NCBI RefSeq assembly: GCF_963583255.1
Contig: NC_084808.1
Location: 11,369,501 to 11,433,500 of the forward strand
Origin: Pyrus communis
Lineage: Eukaryota; Streptophyta; Magnoliopsida; Rosales; Rosaceae
DNA: 64,000 nt
Reading direction: 5' to 3'
Positions within the stretch are counted from its first letter, which is position 1, and each line of letters opens with the position of its first letter. Shown here one piece after another: positions 33,401 through 45,148 of the stretch. The notes beneath the pieces were generated by a model. That model made no database searches. It was not told the origin of the DNA and saw only the letters and a program-made list of their open reading frames with translations. The position numbers were made by a program, and so were the translations under genes.

Positions 33401-35813
33401 TGAAGTGGACAAGTCAATTAAGGCCATTCAAAGCATACCCGAGCCAAGGAATCTACATGAGTTGAAAAGTCTACAAGGACAGCTTGCCTTCATAAGACGC
33501 TTCATTTCCAACCTCGCCGGATGTTGTCAACCCTTCAGTCAACTCATGAAGAAAGACGCTCCATTCGTACGGGATGACGTTAGCCGCAATGCCTTCGAAA
33601 GCATAAAAAAGTACCTATCAAGCCCACCTCTCGTAGGAGCTCCCATGCCTGGAAAGCCACTCATCCTATACATTGATGCATAAGAAGGTTCCATTTAAGC
33701 ACTTTTAGTGTAAGCAAATGAAGGCCAAAAGGAAAGAGCACTCTATTACCTAAGTAGAACCCTTACTAAGGTTGAGCTTAACTAGACCCTAATAAAAAAG
33801 ATGTGCCTTGCCTTAGTCTTTGCTGTCCAAAAGCTTAGACACTACATGCATGCTTACACCATCTACTTGATTACCAAAGCTGACCCTTTTAAATATGTCA
33901 TGTCCAAGCTAGTTTTGATGGGACAACTAGTAAAATGGGCATTGTTTCTTAATCAATACGAGATCATCTACGTTCCAACTAAAGCCATCAAGGGACAAGC
34001 ATTAGCAGACTTCCTTGCCGATCATCCAATCCAAGTCAACTGGAAAATCTCATATGACTTACCTGACGAGGAGGTGTTCTACGTCGACATCTTTCCGACA
34101 TGGACAATGTTCTTCAACGGATCTGCACGAAAAGACGGAGTGGAGGCAGGAGTAATATTCATGTCACCACAAAGACAAATATTACCCTATTCATTCCGGC
34201 TAAACAGGTTATGCTCCAACAATGTCGTTGAATACCAAGCACTAATTATCGGACTCTGAATGGCAATCGACATGGAAATCACAACGCGAGAAGTGTATGG
34301 GGACTCCAAGCTCATAATCAATCAACTATTGATTGAATATGAAGTGAGGAAAGATGATCTCTTCCTATACTTCCGACTAGGAACTAAAATATTACGAAAG
34401 TTTGAGGTCGTAATGCTAGAACATGTGCCAAGAAAAGAAAATCAAATGGCAAACTCTCTCGATAACTTAGCCTCAAGTATGGCGCTAGGAGAAAATAAAG
34501 ATGCAGACATACCAGTTTGCCAAAGATGGGTAATCCTGCCTGTCACTGAAATGCTACTGGATGATACAAAGAGTGGAGATAGTAGTTGATCGACTACTTG
34601 GAGCATGGAAAGCTTATGGACGATCCTAGACACCGTTTTGAAATATGTCGACGAGCACCTCGCTTTCTCTACTACAAAGGAACACTCTACCGACGCTTTT
34701 TTGAATGAGTACTTCTAAGATACCTAGGTGAGGAAGAAATTAATCAAGCCATGGAAGAAGCACACTCAGGCGTATGTGAAGCACATCAATCTAGACCAAA
34801 GCTGCACTTCCAGCTTAAAAGGATGGGCTAGTACTGGCCAAGCATGGTGAATGATTGCCTGGAACATGCCAAAAGGTGCCAAGCCTGTTAATTCCACGCC
34901 AACTTCATACATCAACCGCCTGAGCCATTACACCCTACTGTTGCTTCATGGCCATTTGATGCATGGGGATTGGATGTCGTCAGACCAATTACACCAAAAT
35001 TATCTGCCGAAGAGGCCTACATCCTAGCAGCAACGAATTACTTCTCCAAGCAAGCTGAAGCCGTACCCCTAAGGAAAGTCGAAAAGGAAACTGTCGTCCG
35101 TTTCATCAAAGAGCATATCATCTATCAATATGCTACATCATCACGGACAACGAAAAATAGTTCTCCAATCGACTCGTGGACAAGCTCTGTGAGAAATAGA
35201 AGTTCAAGCAGCACAAGTCTTCAATGTATCATGTTCTGGCCAATAGTCTTGCAGAAGCATTCAACAAAATGCTATGCAACCTCTTAAAAAAAGGTGATCA
35301 GCCAAACAAAGAGAGTCTGGCATGAAAGAATAAACGAAGCACTTTGGGCATATAGGACAACATATATGACTCATACCCAAGCTATGCGTTATTCTCTCGT
35401 ATATGGCGTAAAAGTTGTTCCATCACTTGAAAGTCAGATCTCCTCATTAAGGATGGCTATAGAAGAAGGCTTGACTGAAGAGGAAAACACAAAGTTGCAA
35501 CTTCAAGAGTTGGAAGCACTCGACGAAAGGAAGCTTGGAGCTCAACAACACTTGGAATACTACCAAGCATGGCTATCCAAGGTGTTCAACAAGAAGGGCC
35601 GCCCAAGGTCTTTCCAAACTAGAGATCTTGTCTTTAGCATTACGAAGGCCCATCATCACAATTCACAAGATAAAAAGCAAGTTCACATTAAAGTGGGATG
35701 GACCTTATATAATACAAGAGGTCTACACCAACGGTGCCTACTTAATCATGGTGGAATATGGCTTGAAGATTGGCCCCATTAATGGAAGATTCTTGAAGAG
35801 ATACTACCCTTAA
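30401..35813 (+). pseudogene. pol of the Tat-type gypsy element: protease, RT, two RNase H domains, integrase; inactivated
   Basis: Order on the plus strand: protease around 30950-31080 (LVNGGSAINIM, active-site Asp now Asn at 30973); RT 32860-33300 ([12 protein letters not shown], catalytic YVDD now YVND, Asn codon 33237-33239); a first RNase H 33600-34020; an archaeal-type RNase H 34080-34400 (FFNGSARKDG, Asp now Asn at 34116, and VYGDSKLIINQ); integrase 34740-35800 (CxxC near 34880, WPFDAWGLDVV, ending GRFLKRYYP). At least ten in-frame stops and one frameshift near 35285 break it. Most stops stand where the family has Gln or Arg. The second RNase H places it in the Tat lineage. Confidence 0.9.
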
Positions 35814-35923
35814 GGCAAACACTCAATGCTCCTCACCTGCACGAGCCTAAACTGCAAACGGCACAACACTCTTCGCCTACATGAGTCTAAATTGCAACCG
35901 GCACTAAATGACACACAACACTC

Positions 35924-37167
35924 TGATAGGAGCATATTTATGCGACTTTGTTAGTTTAATTCCTTGCATTTAGTGAGTAAGTTTCTATTTATTATAGTAA
36001 TTTAATCTATTTTCGTGTGTTTGTAGGTCCAATTGACTAAAGTGGCAAGAAAAGGCAATTTAGAGCATTTTAAGGCTTGGAATGGATAGCACATGCATGG
36101 AGCAAGGTGGATGGACAAATTGAAGTTCAAGAACGGCTAGGAATATGCTGAAGAGTTGAAGAAATTAATTCAAGACTTGGAAGACAAGGAATCAGCTACA
36201 AAGAAGGAAACATTATCCAAGTTACCTTATTTTGACTTAGTCAATCCTAATGTTTTCTTACTTATGTTTCAGTTGCCAAGAGGATCCCTAATTATATTGG
36301 GACACTTAAATATATGTTCTAGAAGGCCTAAATCCTATCCCTAAAGAGGATGCTGCACTTATCCCTTTTCTTGCCGTGCAAGACATGCTACTTATATTCA
36401 TAAGTAATGGAGGTTGCTAGTCACAATCGTGGTAAGTAAATTCCTAGCAGGAGTATCATGCTGTTCATAGTTACGAATGCCTTGTCAATGCTTATGATTT
36501 TCACAAAGCTTAATGATCTTTGATTGTATCTCTATTACGATGTTCATGTAGGGAACTATTACAGAATAATTTGGTTGCCGATGCGTTGTCCATCCAATTC
36601 AATTACTTAAGGAAAATCTAAGGATTAATTAGTGCTATTCATGGTTAATCTGGGGTGTTGAGGTTCATGGTTTATTGGAAAAGCAACTGGAAATCAATTT
36701 GTATGCAAGTGTGGTATGTGTGGAGAAGGACCCTCTAGCTAGCTAATTACCCATATTTTCCCCCAATTTCGTGCCAAACTTGTTTAAGTCTTTAATCTAC
36801 TTATCTTTACTTTAAATTCATCAAAAACCCAATCCCCTTTACTTTGTTGTGTCAAATTAGTTAGAATCTATCCAAACTTCTGTTTTTAAGTGTTTTGAGT
36901 CAAGTTAAAATTAATTTTCATCCAAATCACCCTTTAGTGTCTAGTTTGAGTCTACTTGATTATTTTGTGCTATTTTGAGTCTCTTTAGTTTGTTTCAAGT
37001 TATTTGAGTCTAGTTAAGTGTTTTTAAGCATAGTTTTGTGTTTTTGAGTCAGTTTTAAGTAGATTAGCAATCCCTCCTAATCCCCAGCCTAGAACGATCC
37101 CTACTTACATCTTTACTACAATTGTCAATAAGAGGGTTTAATTTGTGTGCTATCATATATCACATCA
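35924..37167 (+). repeat. Solo LTR, family with TGATAGGAGCATATTT start (copy 1)
   Basis: Begins TGATAGGAGC and ends TATCACATCA, flanked by a perfect 5-bp duplication CACTC (35919-35923, 37168-37172). Its ends and interior (AATCCCTCCTAATCCCC, GAACGATCCCTACTTA, TTTAATTTGTGTGC) match the longer copy at 38360. No internal domain, primer-binding site or second LTR is present, so it is a solo LTR left by LTR-LTR recombination. It sits just after the gypsy integrase. Confidence 0.88.
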
Positions 37168-37860
37168 CACTCCTTGTTCGCACGAGCTTAAAAATCGATG
37201 CCCAACGCTCCTGGCTCGCAAGAGCATAAACTGTGTATGGCAAAACCAAAACAAAAACAAAAACATAAAAATAAATAAATAAATAAAAGAAAAGAAAAAA
37301 AAATCACCATCATAATCACCATTAAAATCGCCAACATCCATCACTCATTTGAACTACATCATGACTTGATCCCTCCACAACCAAAGGTACGTAGGCAACT
37401 TGAATCTTCAAAACTTTAAGTATAGTCACATCACCAACAAAACATAAACACTATGAAGAATAAAGAGCAAATTCAAATATGAATACTTTATTTCTTTAAA
37501 GAAATTTTTTTTTGGCTACAAAGCCTTATTACAAAAATGAGCAAAGGCAAAGAGGCTTAAAGCACAAAAATAGAAGACACTACTTGAAAGCTATGTCCCT
37601 AAAACTACAGCGACTATCTTCAAGCAAGCCTTCCAAAGTCTTCAAAGTCTTTACGTCAATAGGAGACAAGGTTCCATGGCCACACCATTCTCTTGCTCTA
37701 GGCGTAAAATCTTCTCTTGATGCTGGGAAAGTGTAGCTTCCTGCTCTGAGAGAACAACTTGAAGTCGCGATGCTTTGGTTTCAAATTGCTCTCACTCACA
37801 CACCTACGCTTCTAGCCATGCCTGGACAGAAGCTAAAGAAGTCCCTATAACTTGATCACC

Positions 37861-40800
37861 TTACGAAGCAGCTAGCTTAAAAGATTGAACTTGGGTAATT
37901 AATAAGTCTATTGCCGCAAGTCGTTGAGCTCTAATCTCTGGACTCAATTTCTTCAAGGAAATGGCATGCAAGAAAGAATACTCAGTTGAGGTAGCCATAA
38001 GTTCGGCAATCTTGGTTCTTAAGAGCGAGGAATCAACATTAAGATGGTCAATTACAAAGCAAGCTTCAATAAGTCCTCGTCGAGCAAAGCAAGGTCCTCC
38101 AACTAGCACTTGAAAATACTCTACTCAATATGGCTCTTAAGATCCATGGGCGTGCGAAGCTAATGCGATGGATAAACTGCTCCGTGCCATTAAGGTTCAG
38201 CCCCTTCAAAGAGATCTCAGAGCTAGTCGGCAAAGGTGTTGGACGTATGACGAGTTTTTGCACACCACCACTTGCACACAGCAAGCTTGGGTAACTTGCC
38301 AGATTTAGAATGAGTTCTACACCAGGCGGATCCCCAATCTCCTCAGCCATAGGAATATCTGATAGGAGCATATTTAGGCAACTTAGTTGGCTTGTTCTTG
38401 TGCATTTACGTTGTTATTTCTTAGTTCTTTAAGTCTTTTAAGTTATTTTCGTATGTTTTCAGGTTCTAAGGGCTAAAGGAGCAAAGAAGTGCATTTTGGA
38501 GCCTTTTGGAGCACTTTTGGGCTAAGGATGGATAGCTTATGCTTGGAGCCAAAGTGTTGGACGAAATTGAAGGCCTTGTATGCACTTTAGGACATAAAAC
38601 AAAGGGCCTAGCCCATTCTAACACCATTGCCGTGCATTCCCCTTCCACTCCTTCCAATTACAGCTTTCCCACTTCATCATTTAACCACATGCTCTCCCAT
38701 TCATTCACTCTTTAATCATTCCATTCATGCACCCTTTAATCATTCACTCCCTAGCTGTTTTTCCATTCATTCCCTTCATTATTTCAGCCACTGTCACATT
38801 ATTCCAACCTTAGCCGCACACTTCCATATTCCCTAGCTGTCACTCATATTAAAACCATCATCATTCAGCTACATTCTCCCATTCTCCCTTTGTGCCGTGC
38901 ATTCCCCTTGCATTTCCAGCTTTCCCACTTCATCATTGCAGCACATTCTCTTCCATATTCCCTCTTTAATCCATTGTAGCCACCAATCACCCTAGCTGTC
39001 ACTCACATGCTTTCCCATTTTAATCATTCACCCTAGCTGTCACTCTCATTCTCTCCCATTAATTAAAATCAGCCACATTCACATATCACCTCATAAGCTG
39101 TCACTCCCATTCTCTCCCACACATTCATCACCAAGAGACAACCATTCACTCTTCTCCCTTCTCTGCCGTGCCTTCCCCCATCCTTGCCATAGCCACTATA
39201 TCCCTTCCAGCCACCATCCACACCTCCATACACCTTCCCATCAAATTGCCACACCACCAAACCTCCCTAAATCCATCCCTAACCCAAAATAACATCCAAA
39301 TCATCCATACACCATCTCTGCCACAGCAAGGAGAAGAAGAAAGAGGAGTTTAGACGCACAGAAATTCAAGTGGAATTGTTGGGCGTTCTAGGTGTAATCG
39401 ATCTTTTAATCTTTATGTTTAAGTTTAATTTTATTTCTCTTTTTGTGAACATGAGAGGCTAAATCCCTAGTTAGCTAGGGGGTGATTCGAAACCATGTTT
39501 ATGCTTGCAATATGAATTGATTACCTTTGGTTGGAATTTCATGAGTTGTGGATTCAATTTGTTTAACTGTTTGATTGATAACTTATTTATGTATGTTTAT
39601 TGAGAGTGCACGCTTAATTTTCATGCATGAATATGACGCTAGAATATAAGTAAGTTTCACCTAATAGTTATGAACTTATATTCACAAGTAGTGGAGGTTG
39701 CTTATAAACAATCGCGTTAAATGAATTCTTGGCACTAGTTTCATGCTCATCATAGTAACGAAGGCCTCGTCAACACTTATAGTTTTCATGATGCTTAATG
39801 ATCTTTGATTGTATCTTTATTGTGCTTTTCACGTAAAGGACTTTTGGAGAATGTTTTGAATTGCGTTGCGCTAACCCATCCAATTCATTAACTTAAGGAG
39901 AACTTGACGGTGAATTTAAGCGAACCTAATTAACCCGAGGTGTTGAGTTTCATAATTCATCGAAAGACCAACTAAAAATCATCTTGTATGCAAGTGTGAC
40001 ATGTGTGGAGAAGAACGTTCTAGCTAGCATTCATCCATATTTTCATCAAATTCATCTTTCCAATCTGCCTTTAATTACAATCTGTGCATTTAATTTAATT
40101 TCGTCAAAAACTCAATCCCCCTTTACTTTAATGTTCAATTTAGTTAGAAAGTGTCTTAGTTTGTGTTTCTAAGTGTTTTGATTCAAGTTATTACACAAAT
40201 TTGTCCAAATTAGTCAAAGTGCTCAAAACTGCCCAGAAAGTGTTTTTAAGGCAGTTTTGAGTGTTTTGGGGCTGTTTTGAGTCTTTTGGTTTGTTTTAGT
40301 GTTTTTATTGTTTAGTTTTGCATTATTTGAGTCTAATTTAGTGTTTTAACCTTTGTTTTACGTTTTTGAGTCAGTTTCCAAGAGATTTTGCAATCCCTCC
40401 TAATCCCCGGTTAAGAACGATCCCTACTTATACATATACTACAATTGTCACAAGAGGGTTTTAATTTGTGTGCTTATTTAGTTAGCATCAATATCGCCTC
40501 CAAATAACATCTCCATATATGAATGAACACCCATGTTCTCCAAGTCAAATTAAGAAGGCTCAAACATCTTCTCTTTCTTGAGATGGAAATTTTCATCACT
40601 ATCATCCAAAGCATCTTCGCACGGTCGCTTATTCAAAACCTGTTGACATTGCCGTAGAACAAGCTCATCTTTATGCAAATCAACTTCATCGCCCTCCCCT
40701 TCAGAAGCATCAAGATGTTGGGAAGATGAGCATAGACGTTGATGAGCTAAAGTCACAGATCTATCTTGCAAAGGCACTGCACTCGCACAATCAAGAGGTG

Positions 40801-42278
40801 CTAGTTACACAGGAACCGTAGAATAACCCTCTATTGGCTTATCATTATGTGAATAAGAAGAATTGGTACCACTTGTTGTCCTCAAGTCGGAGGAACGAAG
40901 GTATAAGTCATCTACAAGACATCGCCGCGTTTGAACGAAGATGTGGTCCATCCTCAAGCCGTTACAACTTCTAAAAATCACTTGCGCTTGTGAATCATTA
41001 AGACTATTTGCGGCAAGCATGCTAGAATACCTCATCATCAAAGACCCTAGCTTGACTGGAGTTGGTGAAGAAAGCCCTGGCTTGTCTAAAATCGAGGAAG
41101 AAAAATGAGTGCCGAAGTACTCACCCAACCAACCTACACATAATGGTAGGGAAGTTTGAAACAATGCTCAAGCCGTTGTAAATATGGGCTAAGACTGGAA
41201 TAATAAGACTAAAGGATTCACCTGTAGCCATTTTGCTAGCAACTTTGAAAACTCCGAGACGGATAAGGTTGACGTCGTCTTTGGGGAAAACAAACTTACA
41301 AAGCTAACTAGCTAAGAGAGCGGCTAGGTAAGATTCTTCCAAGTGCTTTGGTGCTATGCCAAGATCCTCAAATGCTTTCAACTCAGCAGGAATACGGAGC
41401 GCAGGTGGACCAATAACACCTGACAGGATCTGAGTATTTCTTCGCCCTGGTTGTCTTGTTGCGGCCACTTTTCTTCGAAGGCCTCTTGTACTTCATGGCA
41501 TCCCAGTACCAAAATCAAACCCATGAAGAAATCTTTATACTTGATTTACCTTGAGCCTCCTGGGAAAGCTTGTGATACACCCAAAAAAAAAAAATGGTAA
41601 ATCGCAGGTAACCTCATCATAAAATTTCCCCTGGATCGGCAAGCCTCTTATCTTGTGGAGGTCCCAAAGTGAAATCAACATCTCCCCTTGAGCTGTGTGA
41701 AGGGTGTTGGTTGTTGAACACCAGTGCTCGAAGAACGCACGAAGGACAAAAGGATGGCGATCGTAGCTAAACAAAGATGTGTACACAACGTGATAAAGGC
41801 CTACTTTGGTAAACACATCTTTGGATCAGCTCAAGACATCTTCAAGCCACTCCTAGTAAAACTCAACATAGGCAACTTCCCCAGTAGTCGACAAGGCACT
41901 ACTCCAAGTCACAGATCTGCTGCGGATGCCATCACCAAGAAGCTCAAACGAAGTCGATGAATTATCATGAACATGATGCGAAGGGTTCAAAACTAGAACC
42001 TTTGACGTACATGCCTTATTCTTCGTAGTTGATTGACCAAAGTCCATCACCTCCCAAGACTCTTCAGAAGACCATGACTTGATGTGCATTGAGTTATCTT
42101 TTATAGGAAGAACAAGTGGCCTTGGTCCAGTCAACGGCGCACAAAGCTTCAATGTCGTTCCCTTATCTCGCGAATCATCTTCCTTCATGAGAATGGTGAT
42201 GGTATTGTTCTTGAAACACTTGAAAAATACCATGGCTGCAACAAAACAAACAAGGCAACATAAGCAAGAGTACGGCAC
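37861..42278 (-). pseudogene. Antisense extra ORF of the gypsy element with plant mobile domain
   Basis: Reads opposite to gag-pol. Likely start Met near 42233 (MVFFKCFKNN). From 41930 to 41550 it matches the plant mobile domain (PF10536 type): RHPFVLRAFFEHWCSTTNTLH and SLWDLHKIRGLPIQGKFYDE. It continues at 41164-40500, is cut by solo LTR copy 2, and resumes at 38359 (IPMAEEIGDPPGVE) to 37861. Stops at about 41850, 41830 and 40803 and later frame changes make it a pseudogene. Extra antisense ORFs between pol and the 3' LTR are known in Tat elements. The function of the domain is unclear; host relatives (MAIL1/MAIN) act in genome stability and gene silencing. Confidence 0.75.
38360..40490 (+). 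repeat. Solo LTR of the same family (copy 2), inside the antisense ORF
   Basis: Begins TGATAGGAGC, ends GTTAGCATCA, flanked by 5-bp duplication ATATC (38355-38359, 40491-40495). 2131 bp, longer than copy 1 chiefly through a C-rich stretch (about 38620-39350) with repeated CCCTAGCTGTCACTC and CATTCTCTCCCA phrases. The short ORFs in that stretch are translations of this repeat. Inserted later than the gypsy element. Confidence 0.9.
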
Positions 42279-42429
42279 GACAAGAAAAGAAAAGAAAAAA
42301 AATTTCTTTTTGCTTCACCAAAACAAAAGACGTGCGAGACTAACCTCGTGAGTGTTAAAGGATGATGTTGATGAAGTCGTAGCAGTGAAAGAAATCAGCC
42401 ACAAAGCTTGAACGAGCACAACAAAGTGA

Positions 42430-42740
42430 GCAGCGGCAAGGGGCAAGCCAACGTCACCACCAAGGAAAGTTGTGACCAAAAGACATTACATAGCGTTAAA
42501 ACGCTCTAAGCTTTTGCACAACCCCGCAAGGTAAAAGTGACGCACTGTAACAAACTCCAAGCAGCAACTGCAAGGCACGGCAGTGACAGCAGCGGCAAGA
42601 GGCACGACTACGTCACCACCGAGGAAAGTTGTGACCAAAAGCCACTACACAGCGTAAAAGTGCTGCAGTCCTTACACTACCCCACACGGTAAAAGTGAAG
42701 CATGACAACAAGCTCCAAGAAGCAACAACAAGCATGGAAA
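42430..42740. repeat. Tandem repeat, two units of about 159 bp
   Basis: ACGTCACCACCRAGGAAAGT plus TGTGACCAAAAG recurs with a 159-bp offset (42451 and 42610), together with GCAGCGGCAAG and GGTAAAAGTGA phrases. Part of the 3' untranslated region of the gypsy element. Confidence 0.8.
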
Positions 42741-43319
42741 GCACATGAGCAAAGAAAACCCACGATTCCAAGCAGCTATGAAGTGCACGGCAATAGGAGT
42801 TGTGTTGTGGAAAAAATATACGCCCAATTGTCCTATATAAGGGTCAATTACTTCCTAATGCTATAAGGCAAATACATACCCAAATAGCAAATGGAAGTTC
42901 AAAACAAGAAAGCACATTCCCACCAAAAGAAGGAAGCAAACTCCAAGCAAAAAGATGACAAGTTTTAGCCAATCTGCGCAGGTAGGACGTTTTTGGTGCC
43001 AACTTAACTTTCTGGAAGGGTTTTGATGCAAGGCCAATTGGAGAAGGGAGATAAGTGGCTAAAGATCATTGTGTCCAAATTTCATAATTTTCCCTAAAGC
43101 CAAACATTCCAAGTTTCAAAGTCATTCCCACCGAAATTGCTTTCCCATCAGGAGTTACGCAGCTATAGGAAAATGCAAATTTGAAGGCTTTCTCGATTTT
43201 TCCTAGTTATGTGCGATATATGCCTGAAAAGATAAGGGATAAAGCTACGTTTCCATATTTGTTCAGAATTTTCCAAGAAAGAAATCGACCTCAATTGGGC
43301 GTGCAAGTCAGATGACATG

Positions 43320-43560
43320 TTTCCCAAAACAAAAAAAAAGGAAAGGAGAAATACCTCTTTGTTGTGGGGAATCAAAAAGGGTAAGAAAAATACTTCCCCT
43401 TTATTATAGAAAATTAAAACAAGGAAGAAAGGCTCCTTCCTTGCCATGGAAAATCAAAATAAGGAAGAAAAAGACTCCTTCCTTGCCGTGGAAAACAAAA
43501 GAGGAAAGAAAAATAACCTCTTTGCCATGGGAAAGAAAAAGGGAAAGGAAAATGCACATC
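43320..43560. repeat. Imperfect ~45-bp tandem repeats
   Basis: Units of the form CTCCTTCCTTGCCATGGAAAA followed by a purine-rich AAGGAAGAAAGA stretch recur about four to five times. ORFs here read through the repeat and are not genes. Confidence 0.7.
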
Positions 43561-43799
43561 CTACTCACTCAAGGGCAAGCGTTAAAACTTTCCAAAACCT
43601 TGAAGGAAATCATCAAAAGCTTTCTAACACTTTGAAGGAAGTCAACTTCGTTACCAAAATTGAAGGGGATTCCTATCGAAGGAAGGAAAACATTTTCCCT
43701 ACAACCACACGAAAAAATTCAAAATGCGCCAAATGTATTTTGTCAAAGATTATGGGAAATCAAATACGTGCAATAAGTATGTGCTGAATCATTCATTTT

Positions 43800-44120
43800 C
43801 AAAATTTGTTTCAAGATCAAACCTCTACGGCCCTTGAAGAAAACTTTCATTTCATTCAAGACCAAGCTTCTACGGCCCTTGAAGAAATACATTTCATTTC
43901 TTTCAAGATCAAGCCTTTACAGCCCTTGAAGAAATGTTTCGTTCAAGGAATACGCCTCAACAACCCTTGAAGAAATGTTTTAGCCCTTGAAGAAATGTTT
44001 CGTTCAAGAAATATGCCTCAACGGCCCTTGAAGAAATGTTTCGTTCAATAAATACACCTTTACGACCCTTGAAGAAGCAAAGTGGTTCAAGATCAAGTCT
44101 CAACGACCCTTGAGTTAGAA
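43800..44120. repeat. ~60-bp tandem repeats before the polypurine tract
   Basis: Units with ACGGCCCTTGAAGAAA and TTTCRTTCAAGAYCAAGCC recur five or more times. Similar CCTTGAAG/CAAGATCAAG phrases also occur inside the LTRs, so the array may have grown from LTR sequence. Tandem repeats between pol and the 3' LTR are typical of Tat/Ogre-type elements. Confidence 0.75.
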
Positions 44121-44201
44121 CATTCACATTGTAGGACTTCAAAACACATTTCCTACATGTGACAAGCACATGCTTATAACGCACCTTGAAGTGGGGGCAT
44201 T

Positions 44202-45143
44202 TGTAGACATGTAAATTTTATTGCATACAAATTATGTATCACAAAGCTCCACGTGGCGTATGACTCATCACAAATGGACAAGTCATCAATGATATGTGGC
44301 ACAAATCAAAGCAAAGGAAGTACAAAACCTGCCCAAAAATCGGCACAAGGGAGAAACACCCTTTAAATTTGGCAAAAGGGTTTAGATTGGTCCTAAAACC
44401 GGAAAGAAAGTTAAGGCATCTTCATAAAACAAGCAAGAATTGAAGATTGCTCACAAAATAGGCAACAAGGCCTCATAATTTCGGCCAAGGGAGTAAAGTG
44501 GCTGAAATTAAGACACAAAACATGCTTAAATTCTCCCATGGACAAATTAGGACATAAATCAAAGCCAAATCCGCCCAAAGGCAAGCTTTGAGAAGCCTAT
44601 AAATACAAGGTCCTCCCATAAGCATAAGGGTCAAAAAATTCTCTACACAGAAGAACCTCTACCAAACCTTGGAAGACTAATACGCTGTCAAAGCTCTCTT
44701 CGAAGAACATTCAACCGAAGCTGAAGCTTCCCCTCGACCAAAGCCGAAGCACTTCCTTGAAGAATCAACAAGTGCTCATGCCGATTCCTTCAAGACTTTG
44801 TTGCAAGCTTATAAACTTGTAGCAACGTTCATTTCAAGATCAAGTTGCCAAGACCCTTGAAGCAACGAAATCCCACATCAAACACTACCCTTGCCGCACC
44901 CTTGAGGTGATGATCATCCACGCGTTGTTTTCAAGCTCAAAACTTGAAGCAATCATTTAATCGTTCGTCCAAGATCAAGTCATCGCGACCCTTGGATCAA
45001 AAATCACGCATCTACATCAAATTTGAAGACTGAATTAGAGGAAAAGTTATAAACAGAGATTGTAATCTACAAATTCAAATCAATACAAATTTACTTTGTA
45101 CACGTGTTCTCGTTTCATTCGAACCAGAATTTTCATGTTTACA
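44202..45143 (+). repeat. Right (3') LTR of the gypsy element
   Basis: 942 bp from TGTAGACATG to GTTTACA, preceded by the polypurine tract and followed by target duplication GCTAG. Contains a 24-bp segment (around 44720-44745, CTTCCCCTCGACC) absent from the left LTR, bounded by near-identical AAGC(T/C)GAAGC phrases, so probably a small duplication. It faces the chloroplast-protein gene 650 bp away. Confidence 0.95.
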
Positions 45144-45148
45144 GCTAG

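Larger units (their letters stand above)
22905..45143 (+). mobile_element. Tat-lineage Ty3/gypsy retrotransposon, full-length but dead, host to three later insertions
   Basis: LTRs at 22905-28528 (interrupted) and 44202-45143 both start TGTAGA and end GTTTACA. A perfect 5-bp duplication GCTAG flanks the whole element (22900-22904, 45144-45148). After the left LTR comes a primer-binding site TTTGGCACGCCCAGTAGGAC (28531-28550); before the right LTR a polypurine tract, GAAGTGGGGGCATT (44188-44201). Order inside: gag, protease, RT, RNase H, a second RNase H-like domain, integrase, antisense ORF, tandem repeats. The second RNase H, the antisense ORF and the 3' tandem repeats are Tat-lineage traits. 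Removing the copia insertion leaves a 918-bp left LTR versus 942 bp at right; the right one has an extra 24-bp segment near 44720. Confidence 0.95.

Noticed and set aside
37141..37156. Solo LTR copy 1 ending at GTGCTATCA
   Set aside because: That end gives no target duplication; ending at CATCA (37167) gives a perfect CACTC pair.
38620..39353. Short ORFs rich in Pro, His and Ser
   Set aside because: Translations of the C-rich repeat inside a solo LTR.
43312..43787. Lys-rich ORFs of 107 and 113 codons
   Set aside because: They read through ~45-bp tandem repeats in the gypsy 3' region.
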